Below, piece after piece: positions 10,101-17,158 of a stretch of 33,963 nucleotides of DNA. The stretch's first letter is position 1. Each line of letters opens with the position of its first letter. The notes beneath the pieces are model-generated. The model was not told where the DNA came from, searched no databases, and saw nothing but the letters and a program-made list of their open reading frames with translations. A program made the translations under genes and the position numbers. Origin of the DNA: Bacteroidales bacterium (lineage in GTDB: Bacteria; Bacteroidota; Bacteroidia; Bacteroidales; UBA932). The stretch covers positions 1 through 33,963 of the forward strand of contig JAFWOY010000014.1 of assembly GCA_017509755.1 (NCBI GenBank), read 5' to 3'.

Positions 10101-10329
10101 TGACGGTTCGTTCCTCCGCCTGAAGACGGTTTCCCTTGGCTACAACCTGCCGACCAACGTGGTCCGCAAGATCGGCCTCGACAAGGCCCGCGTCTATTTC
10201 AACGGCAGCAACCTGCTGACCTTCTCCAAGTACAAATGGGCCGACCCGGAGGTCAACGCCTACGGAACCCGCGCCTTTGAGACTCCTATTGGAAAGACCT
10301 ACACCTTCGGTATTGAACTCAGCTTCTAA
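7165..10329 (+). CDS. SusC/RagA-family TonB-dependent outer-membrane transporter
   Basis: Second SusC-type importer, 1,054 residues from the ATG at 7165. That start gives MKKVLIVALMVLSCSSLFAQ, which parallels the other susC; an ATG nine bases earlier would add only MLL. Domains: signal peptide, carboxypeptidase-regulatory-like domain (NRVTGRVTSSQDGTPIPFAS), TonB-box-like EETIVVAYGT, plug with DIESITVLKDAAASALYGSR, then a barrel ending IELSF. The N-terminal domain is nearly the same as in the divergent paralogue, but the barrel differs widely, so the ligand is probably different. It heads an operon with susD (24-nt gap) and a metallohydrolase. The substrate is unknown. Confidence 0.96.
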   Translation: MKKVLIVALMVLSCSSLFAQNRVTGRVTSSQDGTPIPFASVVVKGTMTGVASNENGAYVLDNVPSNAVLVFSSIGFNDLEVMVNGRGVVDAALAPNAESLEETIVVAYGTAKKGTYTGAASVVKQEAIKDVPTVSFEQALNGKVAGMQITGSSGQAGSAASIRIRGIGSMNASNEPLYVIDGVPAQSGDAGQMSDYIYSTNNVMNSLNPSDIESITVLKDAAASALYGSRAANGVILVTTKRGKEGRPTVTFKASVGITPDWAVKNFEPASVYDNVNALYTIFHDAATRVDGLNDAEAAADAVSMLNSRWNRFGYQLSTTGTGAYDPIKIEARTDGQIKRVDANGNLVFFDWMDAYFRKAIYQTYDLSVSGGTKTSSYYTSFSYTKDQGRVYINGFDRLSGRVNLNQKVGKFFELATNVAVASTSRTGFNDTINNSDNYFMQSVNLLWPLYWPDNYKDGSPWTSRYQSYGYNLLYYNNLWENKSKSLKLSVSETATIKFTDWLNFRTVFSYDDTRYRDHIYYSPEHFSGASDNGRVNEMSTIYQKIVSSSTLNFNKTFGNHTVSALVGFEAEKNQTDFHRSTGKDLPVSALHTVSTAGSLDASGYNWGNSMMSILSRLEYNFGGKYYASASFRRDGSSRLGPDTRWGNFWSVAASWRISEEEFMKSQDVIDNLRLRASYGVNGTLPSSNYGWRSLAGYSYQYMGSPGGALINAADANLSWETSYTYNLALEFGLFNNRLSGSVEYFNRDSKDLLQDVPISTITGFSSTLQNIGEINNHGFEVEINGDIIRNNNFRWSAGINASFIRSRVTKLYDDADIIWYDPTGGDGNTQFLYRVGESTLAIYGREWAGTNPENGDNLWYSNNSNADMQLNGRNVVLDFNDTDEVILGDANPFAYGGINTDIEWKGLTLGLNFLYKIGGQIYDGAVYRLADDGYFWNRIRGKQYLDNVWTPTNHSGIYPQLRGCDLEDAMEYSSRWMHDGSFLRLKTVSLGYNLPTNVVRKIGLDKARVYFNGSNLLTFSKYKWADPEVNAYGTRAFETPIGKTYTFGIELSF

Positions 10330-10353
10330 AGGAACCCTCAAAAACATTGAATT

Positions 10354-11859
10354 ATGAAAAGGATTTACAATATATTGCTCTCATTGGCCTGCATCCTGAT
10401 GCTTGCCTCTTGCGAGAATTTCCTCGACATGGCTCCGACCAACCAAGCAGACTCCTCGACCTGCCTGACGAGTGCCCAGGATGCGCAGGTCATGCTGAAC
10501 GGCCTGATCTACAACCTCACGTCCGCCAATTACTATGGCCGTAACTTCCTGCTCTATGGCGACGCCAAGGGCGGTGACATGACCATCTATACGGGCGGCA
10601 ACCCGGGTGACGCGCTCTACTATTTCAACCATTCCGCGTCCAGCGGCTCCTATTCGGGTTTCTGGTCAACGGGCTATTTCTGCCTCCTGCAGGCCAACAA
10701 CATCATCGCCAACATTGAAAAGATGAAAGAGGAGGGGACGACCGAAAACCTTGACGATTACCTCGGCCAGGCGCTGACCATCCGTGCCCTGATCCATTTC
10801 GACCTGGTGCGCCTCTACGGCAAGCCGTATGACATGGACAAGAGCAGCGTCGGCATCCCGGTCGTCACCGCTCAGGTCAATGCGGCGGAGAAACTGCAGC
10901 GCGACCCGGTCGAGAAGGCCTACACCCAGATCGTCGCCGACCTCAACGAGGCTGCTACGCTGCTTTCGAAGCGGGCCAGCCGCGGCTATGTGAACTACTA
11001 TGCGAACCAGATGCTGCTCGGCAAGGTCTATCAGTATATGGGAAACCAGTCTTCCGCCCTCGCCGCATTTGAGAACGTGATCAACAGCAATGTCTATACG
11101 CTTTACACGCCGAACAACTGGGTGAATTCCTGGACCGGTGAATTCGGCAGCGAGTCGATTCTCGAGTTTGGTATCTATCCGAGTGAGCGCGACCTGGGTA
11201 CCGGCAGCCTCGGCTGCTATTACATGCGCAAGGGCCACATCAATGCCGCCAACGGTAATTTCTATGCCAGCAAATACTGGATGGACATCATGGGCGAGAA
11301 CGATGTGCGCTGGGGCGTGATGGACTGGGACCACTACTATAACGATTCCAGCGTATCCGACAACATCCGCGCCCGTTCTCACTATGGAAAGGATTGCTGC
11401 TACAAGTATTCGGGCAGCACCAAACTCGCCGGTGACAAAGGTTCTTCCAATTATACGGCTGTCAACATCAAGGTGTTCCGTCTTTCCGAAGCCTATCTGC
11501 TCGCGGCTGAGGCGGCCCTGGCCGGCAACAATGCGGCCAAAGCGGCAGATTACCTGAATGCCATCGCCAAACGCAATCCCGATTACACGCCGTGGACCGC
11601 TTCGACTGTAACGGCTGAAGAGATCTACAAAGAGTACCGTCGCGAGTTCCTCTGCGAAGGCAAACTCTTCTTCGAGGCCTGCCGTCTGAACAAGACGCTC
11701 ACCTTCGAAGACAATGCGTATTACGGTGCTACGGTGTCTTCCCGTCGCGGACTGACCATCGACCGCAACAACAACCTGTGCCGGCTCCCGATCTCGATCG
11801 ATGAGATTCACACGAATCCCGACATTCAGCAGAATCCTGGCTACTCCGGAACGGAATAA
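10354..11859 (+). CDS. SusD/RagB-family nutrient-binding outer-membrane lipoprotein
   Basis: SusD partner of the preceding susC, 501 residues. The lipoprotein signal ends LMLASC at Cys20 and is followed by ENFLDMAPTN. The helical repeat body includes ALTIRALIHFDLVRLYGKPY and EAYLLAAEAALAGNNAAKAADYL, and the end is DIQQNPGYSG, as in the other SusD of this window. The protein is expected on the cell surface as a lid over the SusC barrel. It lies 24 nt after susC and 15 nt before the metallohydrolase gene, so the three are probably co-transcribed. No glycan-specific signature is visible. Confidence 0.95.
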   Translation: MKRIYNILLSLACILMLASCENFLDMAPTNQADSSTCLTSAQDAQVMLNGLIYNLTSANYYGRNFLLYGDAKGGDMTIYTGGNPGDALYYFNHSASSGSYSGFWSTGYFCLLQANNIIANIEKMKEEGTTENLDDYLGQALTIRALIHFDLVRLYGKPYDMDKSSVGIPVVTAQVNAAEKLQRDPVEKAYTQIVADLNEAATLLSKRASRGYVNYYANQMLLGKVYQYMGNQSSALAAFENVINSNVYTLYTPNNWVNSWTGEFGSESILEFGIYPSERDLGTGSLGCYYMRKGHINAANGNFYASKYWMDIMGENDVRWGVMDWDHYYNDSSVSDNIRARSHYGKDCCYKYSGSTKLAGDKGSSNYTAVNIKVFRLSEAYLLAAEAALAGNNAAKAADYLNAIAKRNPDYTPWTASTVTAEEIYKEYRREFLCEGKLFFEACRLNKTLTFEDNAYYGATVSSRRGLTIDRNNNLCRLPISIDEIHTNPDIQQNPGYSGTE

Positions 11860-11874
11860 TAGAGATTACAAGCG

Positions 11875-12516
11875 ATGAAGACGTTCCAGACTCCGATGGG
11901 CGCGCTGAAGGTCGAGGTGCTCGGCCACGCTTCTGTACGCTTCGACATAGGTGACAAGGTCATCTATGTCGACCCGTACAGCGAGGTCTGCGACTATGCA
12001 GGCCGGACCCCGGCCGACTTGATCCTCATCACGCACAACCACTACGATCATTACGATAAGAAAGCGATCGGCCCGATCGAGACGCCGCAGACGGCTTTCA
12101 TCGTAAGCCAGAACGTGGGGCATGTGGACGCGCGTTATACCGTCCTGGCCAATGACGAGTATTGCTATTGGGAAGGCATCGGCATCTTTGCCGCCGAAGC
12201 CTACAACATCAACCGCCGCAACCCGCAGGGTGACCTCTTTCACCCACGGGGCGTCGGCAACGGGTATGTGCTCGATTTCGATGGATTCAAAGTCTATCTG
12301 GCCGGTGACACGGAACCGATTCCCGAGATGCAGGACCTGCCGCGGATCGATCTGGCCTTCCTGCCGAAAAATCTCCCGTACACGATGACGGACGCGGAGT
12401 TCATCAAGGCGGCGAACCTGATCAAGCCGAAGTATCTCTACGCGTACCACTATTTCGAGATCGACGTTCCGGCACTGAAAAAGGAGCTCGATCCTGCGAT
12501 CGAACTCCTTAACTGA
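11875..12516 (+). CDS. Cytoplasmic metallo-beta-lactamase-fold hydrolase
   Basis: Small metal-dependent hydrolase of 213 residues with no signal peptide. The metal-binding motif H54-N-H56-Y-D58-H59 matches HxHxDH. Asp145 in LAGDTEP is the usual bridging Asp, and His192 in AYHYFE is a likely last ligand. The compact form with GHAS near the start and GNGYVLDFDGFKVYLAGDT resembles the UlaG-like/UPF0173 group of the superfamily, which includes lactonases and phosphodiesterases; the substrate cannot be told from sequence. The start lies 15 nt after the susD stop, so it is likely the third gene of the susCD operon and may act on something derived from the imported nutrient. That link is inference. 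Confidence 0.85.
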   Translation: MKTFQTPMGALKVEVLGHASVRFDIGDKVIYVDPYSEVCDYAGRTPADLILITHNHYDHYDKKAIGPIETPQTAFIVSQNVGHVDARYTVLANDEYCYWEGIGIFAAEAYNINRRNPQGDLFHPRGVGNGYVLDFDGFKVYLAGDTEPIPEMQDLPRIDLAFLPKNLPYTMTDAEFIKAANLIKPKYLYAYHYFEIDVPALKKELDPAIELLN

Positions 12517-12524
12517 CTTGGAAA

Positions 12525-12552
12525 AAGAGAGGGTGGCGCGCCACCCTCTCTT
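12525..12552. terminator. Bidirectional terminator between convergent genes
   Basis: A perfect 28-bp palindrome (AAGAGAGGGTGGCG and its complement) lies between the stop of the plus-strand hydrolase and the end of the minus-strand carboxyltransferase. A-rich bases on the left and T-rich bases on the right allow termination in both directions. The minus-strand stop codon is only a few bases away. Confidence 0.75.
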
Positions 12553-12553
12553 A

Positions 12554-14338
12554 TTATTCGATAAAGCCGACGATTTGGCCTTTGACGACCTTGTCGCCCT
12601 GTTTGGCGTTGATCGAGACAATGCGGCCGCTCTTGAGCGCTTTGCATTCCTCCACGCCATAGTAGGCCTGGACCCAGCAGGCGGGTTTGCCTTCCTCGAT
12701 CTTGGTGCCGATGGCCGGAGCGATGGACTCGCCCGACGGTTCGACAGTCCAGGTGAGGGTACCGGCAGCCGGCGTCTGGATCGGCTGGGCATTCGGGTGC
12801 TGTTCGGTGTATTTCTCGATGTCGAAGGCAGGACGCTCGACGACCGGGCGCTCGACGATAATCGGGGCACCGGCTTTTGCACGGGCGGCTTCCAGATCGT
12901 TCTTGAAGCGTTTCTCGGCGGCACCGCTCTTGTAGTCGCGGTACTGCGTCGGGTGCATGGCGAGCTCGAAGAGTTCTTCGTCGTCGGGACCGAACTCCCA
13001 GCCGTTCTCCTTCATCTCCTTGCGATATTCGTCCATGTCGTCAGGATAGAGCGCCTGGACGTCGCCTTCGAAGAATTCGAAGCCCTGCTTGGCGGCGAGT
13101 TCCTTGATCTCCGGCGCCACCGGGCCCGGCAGCACGCCGCTCTTGCCCAGGATCATGCCCCAGATGCTCTTGTCGGTGAGGAGGCTGTAGCGCGGCTTGC
13201 CCTGCGCTTCGGCCATGATATTCATCAGGGCGATGTTCTTCACATACTGGCTGAACGGGGTCACCAACGGCGGGTAACCGACCTTCGGCCATACGTATTC
13301 CACTTCCTCGAACAACTTGACCACCAGGTCGTCCAGCGACACTTCGGGTTTGCCGTTGTTGCGCAGGTACATATTCACGGCCGGATGGACGCCTTTCAGG
13401 TCGGCCATCATGGAACCCATCATGCCGCCCGGCAGACCGCAGCCCACCAGCAGGGAGGTCAGGTGATGGTTGGTCGGCTCGATGAAGTATCCCAGGAAGT
13501 CGTCGATGAACTTCTGCGTGAGGGCGCGGGCTTCCATGTAGGCCTTCATGTTGATGTCCTTCACCTGGAAACCGGCATCCTTGAGCATCGCACGGATGGT
13601 AATCACGTCCGGATGGATCTTGCCCCAGGAAAGCGGTTCCATGGCCACGTCGAGCACATCGACACCTGCCTTGGCGGCTTCCAGCATCGAAGCTACGGAG
13701 AAACCGGGGCCGGTGTGGCCGTGATACTGGATCACGATCTTCGGATGGTTCTTCTTGATGTTGGCGATGATCTGACCGATCGACCAGGGACGGCCGATAC
13801 CGGCCATATCCTTGAGACAGATCTCCTGCGCGCCGGCTTCGATGAGTTTTTCGGCCAGTTTGGTGTAGTACTCCACGGTGTGGATGGGGGAGTAGGTGAT
13901 ACACAGGGAAGCCTGCGGGATCATGCCGCCTTCGATCGCATACTTGATGGAAGGGATGATGTTGTTGGCATCGTTCAGGCCGTCGAAGATGCGGGTGATA
14001 TCGACGCCCTGGGCATGCTTGACCTTGTACATGAGCTTGCGCACATCAACCGGGCAGGGGTACATGCGGAGCGCGTTGAGGCCACGGTCCAGCATGTGTG
14101 TCTGGATGCCCGCCTTGTGGAGCGGCGCCGTAAAGGCCCGCACGGCCTTGTTCGGATTCTGGCCATAGAGGAGCTGGACCTGTTCGAACGCACCGCCGTT
14201 CGTTTCAACGCGGTCAAAGCAACCCATGTCGATGATTACTGGAGCTATTTCTTGAAGCTGGTCAACGCGGGCGGTGTATTTGCCGGATGACTGCCACATG
14301 TCTCGGTAAACGAGCGAAAATTTGATTTCACGAGCCAT
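12554..14338 (-). CDS. OadA / pyruvate carboxylase subunit B-like carboxyltransferase with altered biotinyl domain
   Basis: Carboxyltransferase subunit of 594 residues that would move CO2 between oxaloacetate/pyruvate and carboxybiotin. The TIM barrel carries RDMWQS (Asp13), ETNGGA, CLKDMAG with the expected active-site Lys176, and the metal site H206-G-H208. The conserved carboxylase domain follows (VGYPPLVTPFSQYVKN), then a Pro/Ala/Glu-rich linker (about 485-525) and a C-terminal biotinyl-like domain ending QGDKVVKGQIVGFIE. In that domain the position of the usual EAMKM motif reads QAYYG (557-561), so the biotin-accepting lysine is replaced by tyrosine. Either the protein uses a separate biotin carrier or the domain has another role. 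No carrier, biotin carboxylase or membrane subunit is in the window. The gene has its own promoter overlapping that of tRNA-Arg. Confidence 0.85.
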   Translation of the reverse strand: MAREIKFSLVYRDMWQSSGKYTARVDQLQEIAPVIIDMGCFDRVETNGGAFEQVQLLYGQNPNKAVRAFTAPLHKAGIQTHMLDRGLNALRMYPCPVDVRKLMYKVKHAQGVDITRIFDGLNDANNIIPSIKYAIEGGMIPQASLCITYSPIHTVEYYTKLAEKLIEAGAQEICLKDMAGIGRPWSIGQIIANIKKNHPKIVIQYHGHTGPGFSVASMLEAAKAGVDVLDVAMEPLSWGKIHPDVITIRAMLKDAGFQVKDINMKAYMEARALTQKFIDDFLGYFIEPTNHHLTSLLVGCGLPGGMMGSMMADLKGVHPAVNMYLRNNGKPEVSLDDLVVKLFEEVEYVWPKVGYPPLVTPFSQYVKNIALMNIMAEAQGKPRYSLLTDKSIWGMILGKSGVLPGPVAPEIKELAAKQGFEFFEGDVQALYPDDMDEYRKEMKENGWEFGPDDEELFELAMHPTQYRDYKSGAAEKRFKNDLEAARAKAGAPIIVERPVVERPAFDIEKYTEQHPNAQPIQTPAAGTLTWTVEPSGESIAPAIGTKIEEGKPACWVQAYYGVEECKALKSGRIVSINAKQGDKVVKGQIVGFIE

Positions 14339-14388
14339 AGCGTAGGTTGTAAGTTATGATTTGTATGGTTTTTCCTCAAAACATTTTG

Positions 14389-14420
14389 CAAATATAGCGA
14401 AATAATCAAAGAAAAACAAT
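14389..14420 (-). promoter_or_regulatory. Promoter of the carboxyltransferase gene
   Basis: On the minus strand, ATTG (14420-14417) and TATATTTG (14396-14389) are 20 nt apart. The leader to the ATG at 14338 would be about 45 nt. Its -33 box touches the -7 box of the divergent tRNA-Arg promoter. Confidence 0.65.
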
Positions 14421-14427
14421 ATCTTTG
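14420..14427 (+). promoter_or_regulatory. -7 promoter box of tRNA-Arg
   Basis: TATCTTTG, a perfect TAnnTTTG, ends 14 nt before the tRNA 5' end. No clear -33 TTTG is seen at the right distance. Confidence 0.6.
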
Positions 14428-14441
14428 CAGGTGCAAAACCG

Positions 14442-14513
14442 GCCTCCGTAGTTTAATGGATAGAATTTCAGATTCCGGTTCTGACGGTTGCGGTTCGATT
14501 CCGCACGGGGGTA
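14442..14513 (+). tRNA. tRNA-Arg (anticodon CCG)
   Basis: The cloverleaf folds by hand. The acceptor is GCCTCCG with CGGGGGT (two G-U pairs). The D-arm is GTTT-AATGGATA-GAAT. The anticodon stem is TCAGA/TCTGA with loop TTCCGGT, giving anticodon CCG. The T-arm is TGCGG-TTCGATT-CCGCA, and the discriminator is A. CCA is not encoded. It decodes CGG, a codon likely to matter in a high-GC genome. The last two T-loop bases and everything 3' of them are part of a 62-bp palindrome. Confidence 0.93.
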
Positions 14514-14560
14514 CAAAAAAAGCCAGGATGTCCTGGCTTTTTTTGTACCCCCGTGCGGAA
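14499..14560. repeat. Perfect 62-bp palindrome joining the tRNA-Arg 3' end, terminator and an inverted tRNA 3' end
   Basis: Arms of 30 nt (14499-14528 and 14531-14560) are exact reverse complements around a 2-nt loop (TG). The left arm runs from the last two T-loop bases through the T-stem, acceptor strand and an A7 tract. The right arm repeats all of this inverted. The inner part alone is an ordinary terminator; the outer 16 bp per arm come from the tRNA gene and its first flanking bases. Confidence 0.95.
14522..14544 (+). terminator. Intrinsic terminator of tRNA-Arg
   Basis: Stem GCCAGGA / TCCTGGC with a 2-nt loop, followed by T7. It starts 9 nt after the tRNA end and forms the core of the larger palindrome. 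Confidence 0.85.
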
Positions 14561-14613
14561 CCGGCGACTGCAGAGCAGTCGCACAAGGCACTTTGCTCAA
14601 GCTGTATAGCTTT

Positions 14614-17067
14614 TCATAAAGATTTGGGCGGGTAGAGGGCGTCCCACCAGGAGGGGTCGTCCTGGAGGTACTTGGCGAACCAGGCCCAGATGGTGGATTG
14701 CCATTCGAGGCGCTTGGCGTAGTCCAGGATGTGGTGGTTCTGGTCTTTGACGGCCACCAGGGCGGTTTCTTTGCCCAGGAGCTTGAGGGCCGTGAAGAGC
14801 TGGATGCTTTCGTTGAACGGGACGTTCGTGTCGGCATCGCCGTGGATCAGCAGGATCGGCGTGTTGATCTTGTCGGCCAGATAGAGCGGGCTATGGTCCA
14901 CATACAGTTCGCGGTCGGACCAAGGGTAGCTGTTCGCCATCGAGGTCTCACTGTAGGAATATCCCCAGTAGCCGAAGCCCCAGTAGCTGGTGTGGTCGCT
15001 GATGCCGGCATGGGAGACGGAGCAGGCGAAGCGGTCGGTGAGCGTGGGCAGGTACTGCGACATGAAACCGCCGTAGGAGGCGCCGATGCAGCCGATTTTC
15101 TCCGGATTGACGAAAGGGTGTTCCCTGCAGAATTGTTCCGTGCCTTCGATGATGTCCTGGGCCGGGCCGTTCCCGGCCGTGTTGACGTGCCGGGCCGACC
15201 ATTCCTGGCCGTTGCCGGTGGCACCGGAAGGCACGGCGACGACATAGACGACATAGCCCAGGGCCGCGTAGGCGTGGTGCGGGTAGCGGCTTTCGAAATT
15301 CCGGCCCGTGGGGCTGCAGCCGCCGTAGTAGTTCACGATCATCGGATACTTCTTCGAAGGATCGAAATCCGGCGGGAGATAGAAGCGGCCATACACGGTC
15401 TCACCCTTGGAATTCTTGAAATTCCAGGCTTGGCAGCTGCCCAGCTTGACATCCTGGAGGATGGTTGCACTGAGGTCTTCCTGCAGGACGCTCTGGCCGT
15501 TGCGGGTATCGAGCAGATATCGCCTGTCGGAGTTCGAGGCGCTCTGGCCATACCATGCCAAGGCGGGGCTGGCCGCCGCCAGACTGAATCCATTCACCAT
15601 GTCTTCCTGCGTTTCGAGCCAGGTAATCTTTCCGTTGCGGGGATTCAGCCGGTAGAGATCGACGCGGTCGCGATTCTCGGCCGTCAGGTAGATCTGCCCG
15701 TCTGCCCGGCTCCACTCGGCGTTGCTCACACAGGGATCAAAATCCTTGGTGACAGGCCGGATCTTCCGCGTGGCAAGATCCATCAGGTAGAGCTGGATGT
15801 CGGTCATGCTGGGCGTCTGCCCTTTGCGGACCTTCATTCCGATGCCCCCGAAAGCTTCCGGCGAGCCGCCGAGCAGGACCTGTTTGCCGTCGGGTGAGAA
15901 AGCCGCCTGCTGCATGAAGCCGTCGCGGTCCACCAGTTTCTCGGCCTGCAGGGTTTCCATATCCAGCAGATAGAGGGTGGAGACGGTCGTAGGCCGCTGT
16001 GTGAGCCTTTCTTCGCTGACCATCAGCAGGCCTTTCTTTCCATCCGCCGACACATCGTTCAGCCAGGCATTGTGATAGCCATACGCGAGCCGCTGCATCA
16101 CACCGGTTTTCAGATCGTAACGGGCCGGATAGGAGCGGCTGCGCCAGCCGGGCTGCCGGTCGTCGGGCGTCAGGATCTGGTAGATATTGTCTTTCTCTTT
16201 GGGTCCTTCTTCTGACTTGGAATAGAGCAGACAGTCTTCGGTGGGGCCAAATTGGAAGAAACCTTCCGGAATGGCTTGGGCCAGGGTCTCTTCCTGCCCC
16301 GTGGCGGGATCCACGGTAATGAGCCGGATGCCCGCATCCTCTTTCCGGGTCAGGTAGTATTTGTTGGATACCGGCATCCACGCGAGACGCTCCTGGGTTC
16401 GGAGCACAACCCGTCCGGTGGCCGTTTCGGACAGTTGGCAGAACCGCTCCGTTCGACCGCCTTCCCGTGTGGTGGTATAGTTGGTGATCAGCCACTTGCC
16501 GTCAGGTGACAGGGAAACGCCGGAAAAACGGGTTCCCAGCAGGACATCTTTCATCCCGTAGCGGTGCTTCCCGTCTTCCCGGTACGAGAGGACCCCTTCG
16601 GCCGGCGTTTCAAGGGTAACCTTCAGGGACGGTTTCTTCCCGGAGGCGGCCAGGTATTTGATTTCGGCCTGGTGCGTGCCGGGAGCGAGCTTGAGCGTCC
16701 CTTCCGCTTTCTTGCCGTCGACGAACAGGTGATGGCCTTCCATTTCTCCCGTAACCGTGATGGTCACAGGCGCGAACCGGGCGTTTTCAAACGCGAAAGA
16801 AACCAGGCCAACCGACAAGCGATCGCAAGCGGGCAGGTCTTCCCCGGCACAGGGTGTCGAGGCTGCCAGGCCCTCTTTCGAAAAGGACGCATCGAGGAAT
16901 GACTTCGCATCGAAGGCCTTTGACTGGACATCGACGGAATCGACCAGGAAGGGGGTCTGGACAGGGAAAGGTCCGACATGGCGGAATTGACGGACGGTGA
17001 TCGTCTCTGCTCCAGCGGTCAGGAAGAAACAGAGCGCTACGAGCGTAGCGGGAAGCATTTTTCTCAT
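14614..17067 (-). CDS. Secreted S9-family (prolyl oligopeptidase / DPP-IV-like) peptidase
   Basis: Serine exopeptidase of the alpha/beta-hydrolase fold with an N-terminal beta-propeller, 817 residues. The signal peptide is MRKMLPATLVALCFFLTAGA. Residues of about 180-560 hold propeller repeats (SLSPDGKWLITN, AFSPDGKQVLL, YRLNPRNGKITWL). The C-terminal catalytic domain has the nucleophile Ser664 in GASYGGF, Asp746 in HGDADTNV and His778 in DQNHHIL, a complete S9 triad. It is expected in the periplasm, where it would trim peptides. The start at 17067 is chosen because the frame is open upstream to 17208 but that extension would overlap fabD and hide the signal peptide. It is transcribed alone, divergent from fabD. 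Specificity (X-Pro or other) is not settled. Confidence 0.92.
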   Translation of the reverse strand: MRKMLPATLVALCFFLTAGAETITVRQFRHVGPFPVQTPFLVDSVDVQSKAFDAKSFLDASFSKEGLAASTPCAGEDLPACDRLSVGLVSFAFENARFAPVTITVTGEMEGHHLFVDGKKAEGTLKLAPGTHQAEIKYLAASGKKPSLKVTLETPAEGVLSYREDGKHRYGMKDVLLGTRFSGVSLSPDGKWLITNYTTTREGGRTERFCQLSETATGRVVLRTQERLAWMPVSNKYYLTRKEDAGIRLITVDPATGQEETLAQAIPEGFFQFGPTEDCLLYSKSEEGPKEKDNIYQILTPDDRQPGWRSRSYPARYDLKTGVMQRLAYGYHNAWLNDVSADGKKGLLMVSEERLTQRPTTVSTLYLLDMETLQAEKLVDRDGFMQQAAFSPDGKQVLLGGSPEAFGGIGMKVRKGQTPSMTDIQLYLMDLATRKIRPVTKDFDPCVSNAEWSRADGQIYLTAENRDRVDLYRLNPRNGKITWLETQEDMVNGFSLAAASPALAWYGQSASNSDRRYLLDTRNGQSVLQEDLSATILQDVKLGSCQAWNFKNSKGETVYGRFYLPPDFDPSKKYPMIVNYYGGCSPTGRNFESRYPHHAYAALGYVVYVVAVPSGATGNGQEWSARHVNTAGNGPAQDIIEGTEQFCREHPFVNPEKIGCIGASYGGFMSQYLPTLTDRFACSVSHAGISDHTSYWGFGYWGYSYSETSMANSYPWSDRELYVDHSPLYLADKINTPILLIHGDADTNVPFNESIQLFTALKLLGKETALVAVKDQNHHILDYAKRLEWQSTIWAWFAKYLQDDPSWWDALYPPKSL

Positions 17068-17123
17068 AAATACAAGGAATTTTCTACGAAGATACGGAAT
17101 TATCCGTAAACAAATATTATTAC

Positions 17124-17131
17124 TACCTTTG
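17124..17131 (+). promoter_or_regulatory. -7 promoter box of fabD
   Basis: TACCTTTG matches TAnnTTTG and ends 27 nt before the fabD ATG. It lies in the 91-nt gap between divergent fabD and the peptidase gene. Confidence 0.6.
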
Positions 17132-17158
17132 CGGCGGATTTCAAAAAACGATCTTTCG

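Noticed and set aside
7849..10347. 832-codon open frame on the minus strand opposite the plus-strand susC
   Set aside because: It mirrors the codon bias of a GC-rich gene, has low-complexity V/A/G/E composition, no start signal and no domain. The susC reading on the other strand is beyond doubt.
2264..12516. A classical polysaccharide utilisation locus
   Set aside because: Two SusCD pairs are present, but no glycoside hydrolase, lyase, sulfatase or hybrid regulator lies nearby, so calling a PUL with a given glycan would be unsupported.
12518..14290. 590-codon plus-strand frame opposite the carboxyltransferase
   Set aside because: Antisense shadow; it starts within the terminator palindrome and covers conserved catalytic motifs of the real gene.
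14245..14586. 113-codon minus-strand frame across tRNA-Arg
   Set aside because: Antisense translation of the tRNA and its palindrome.
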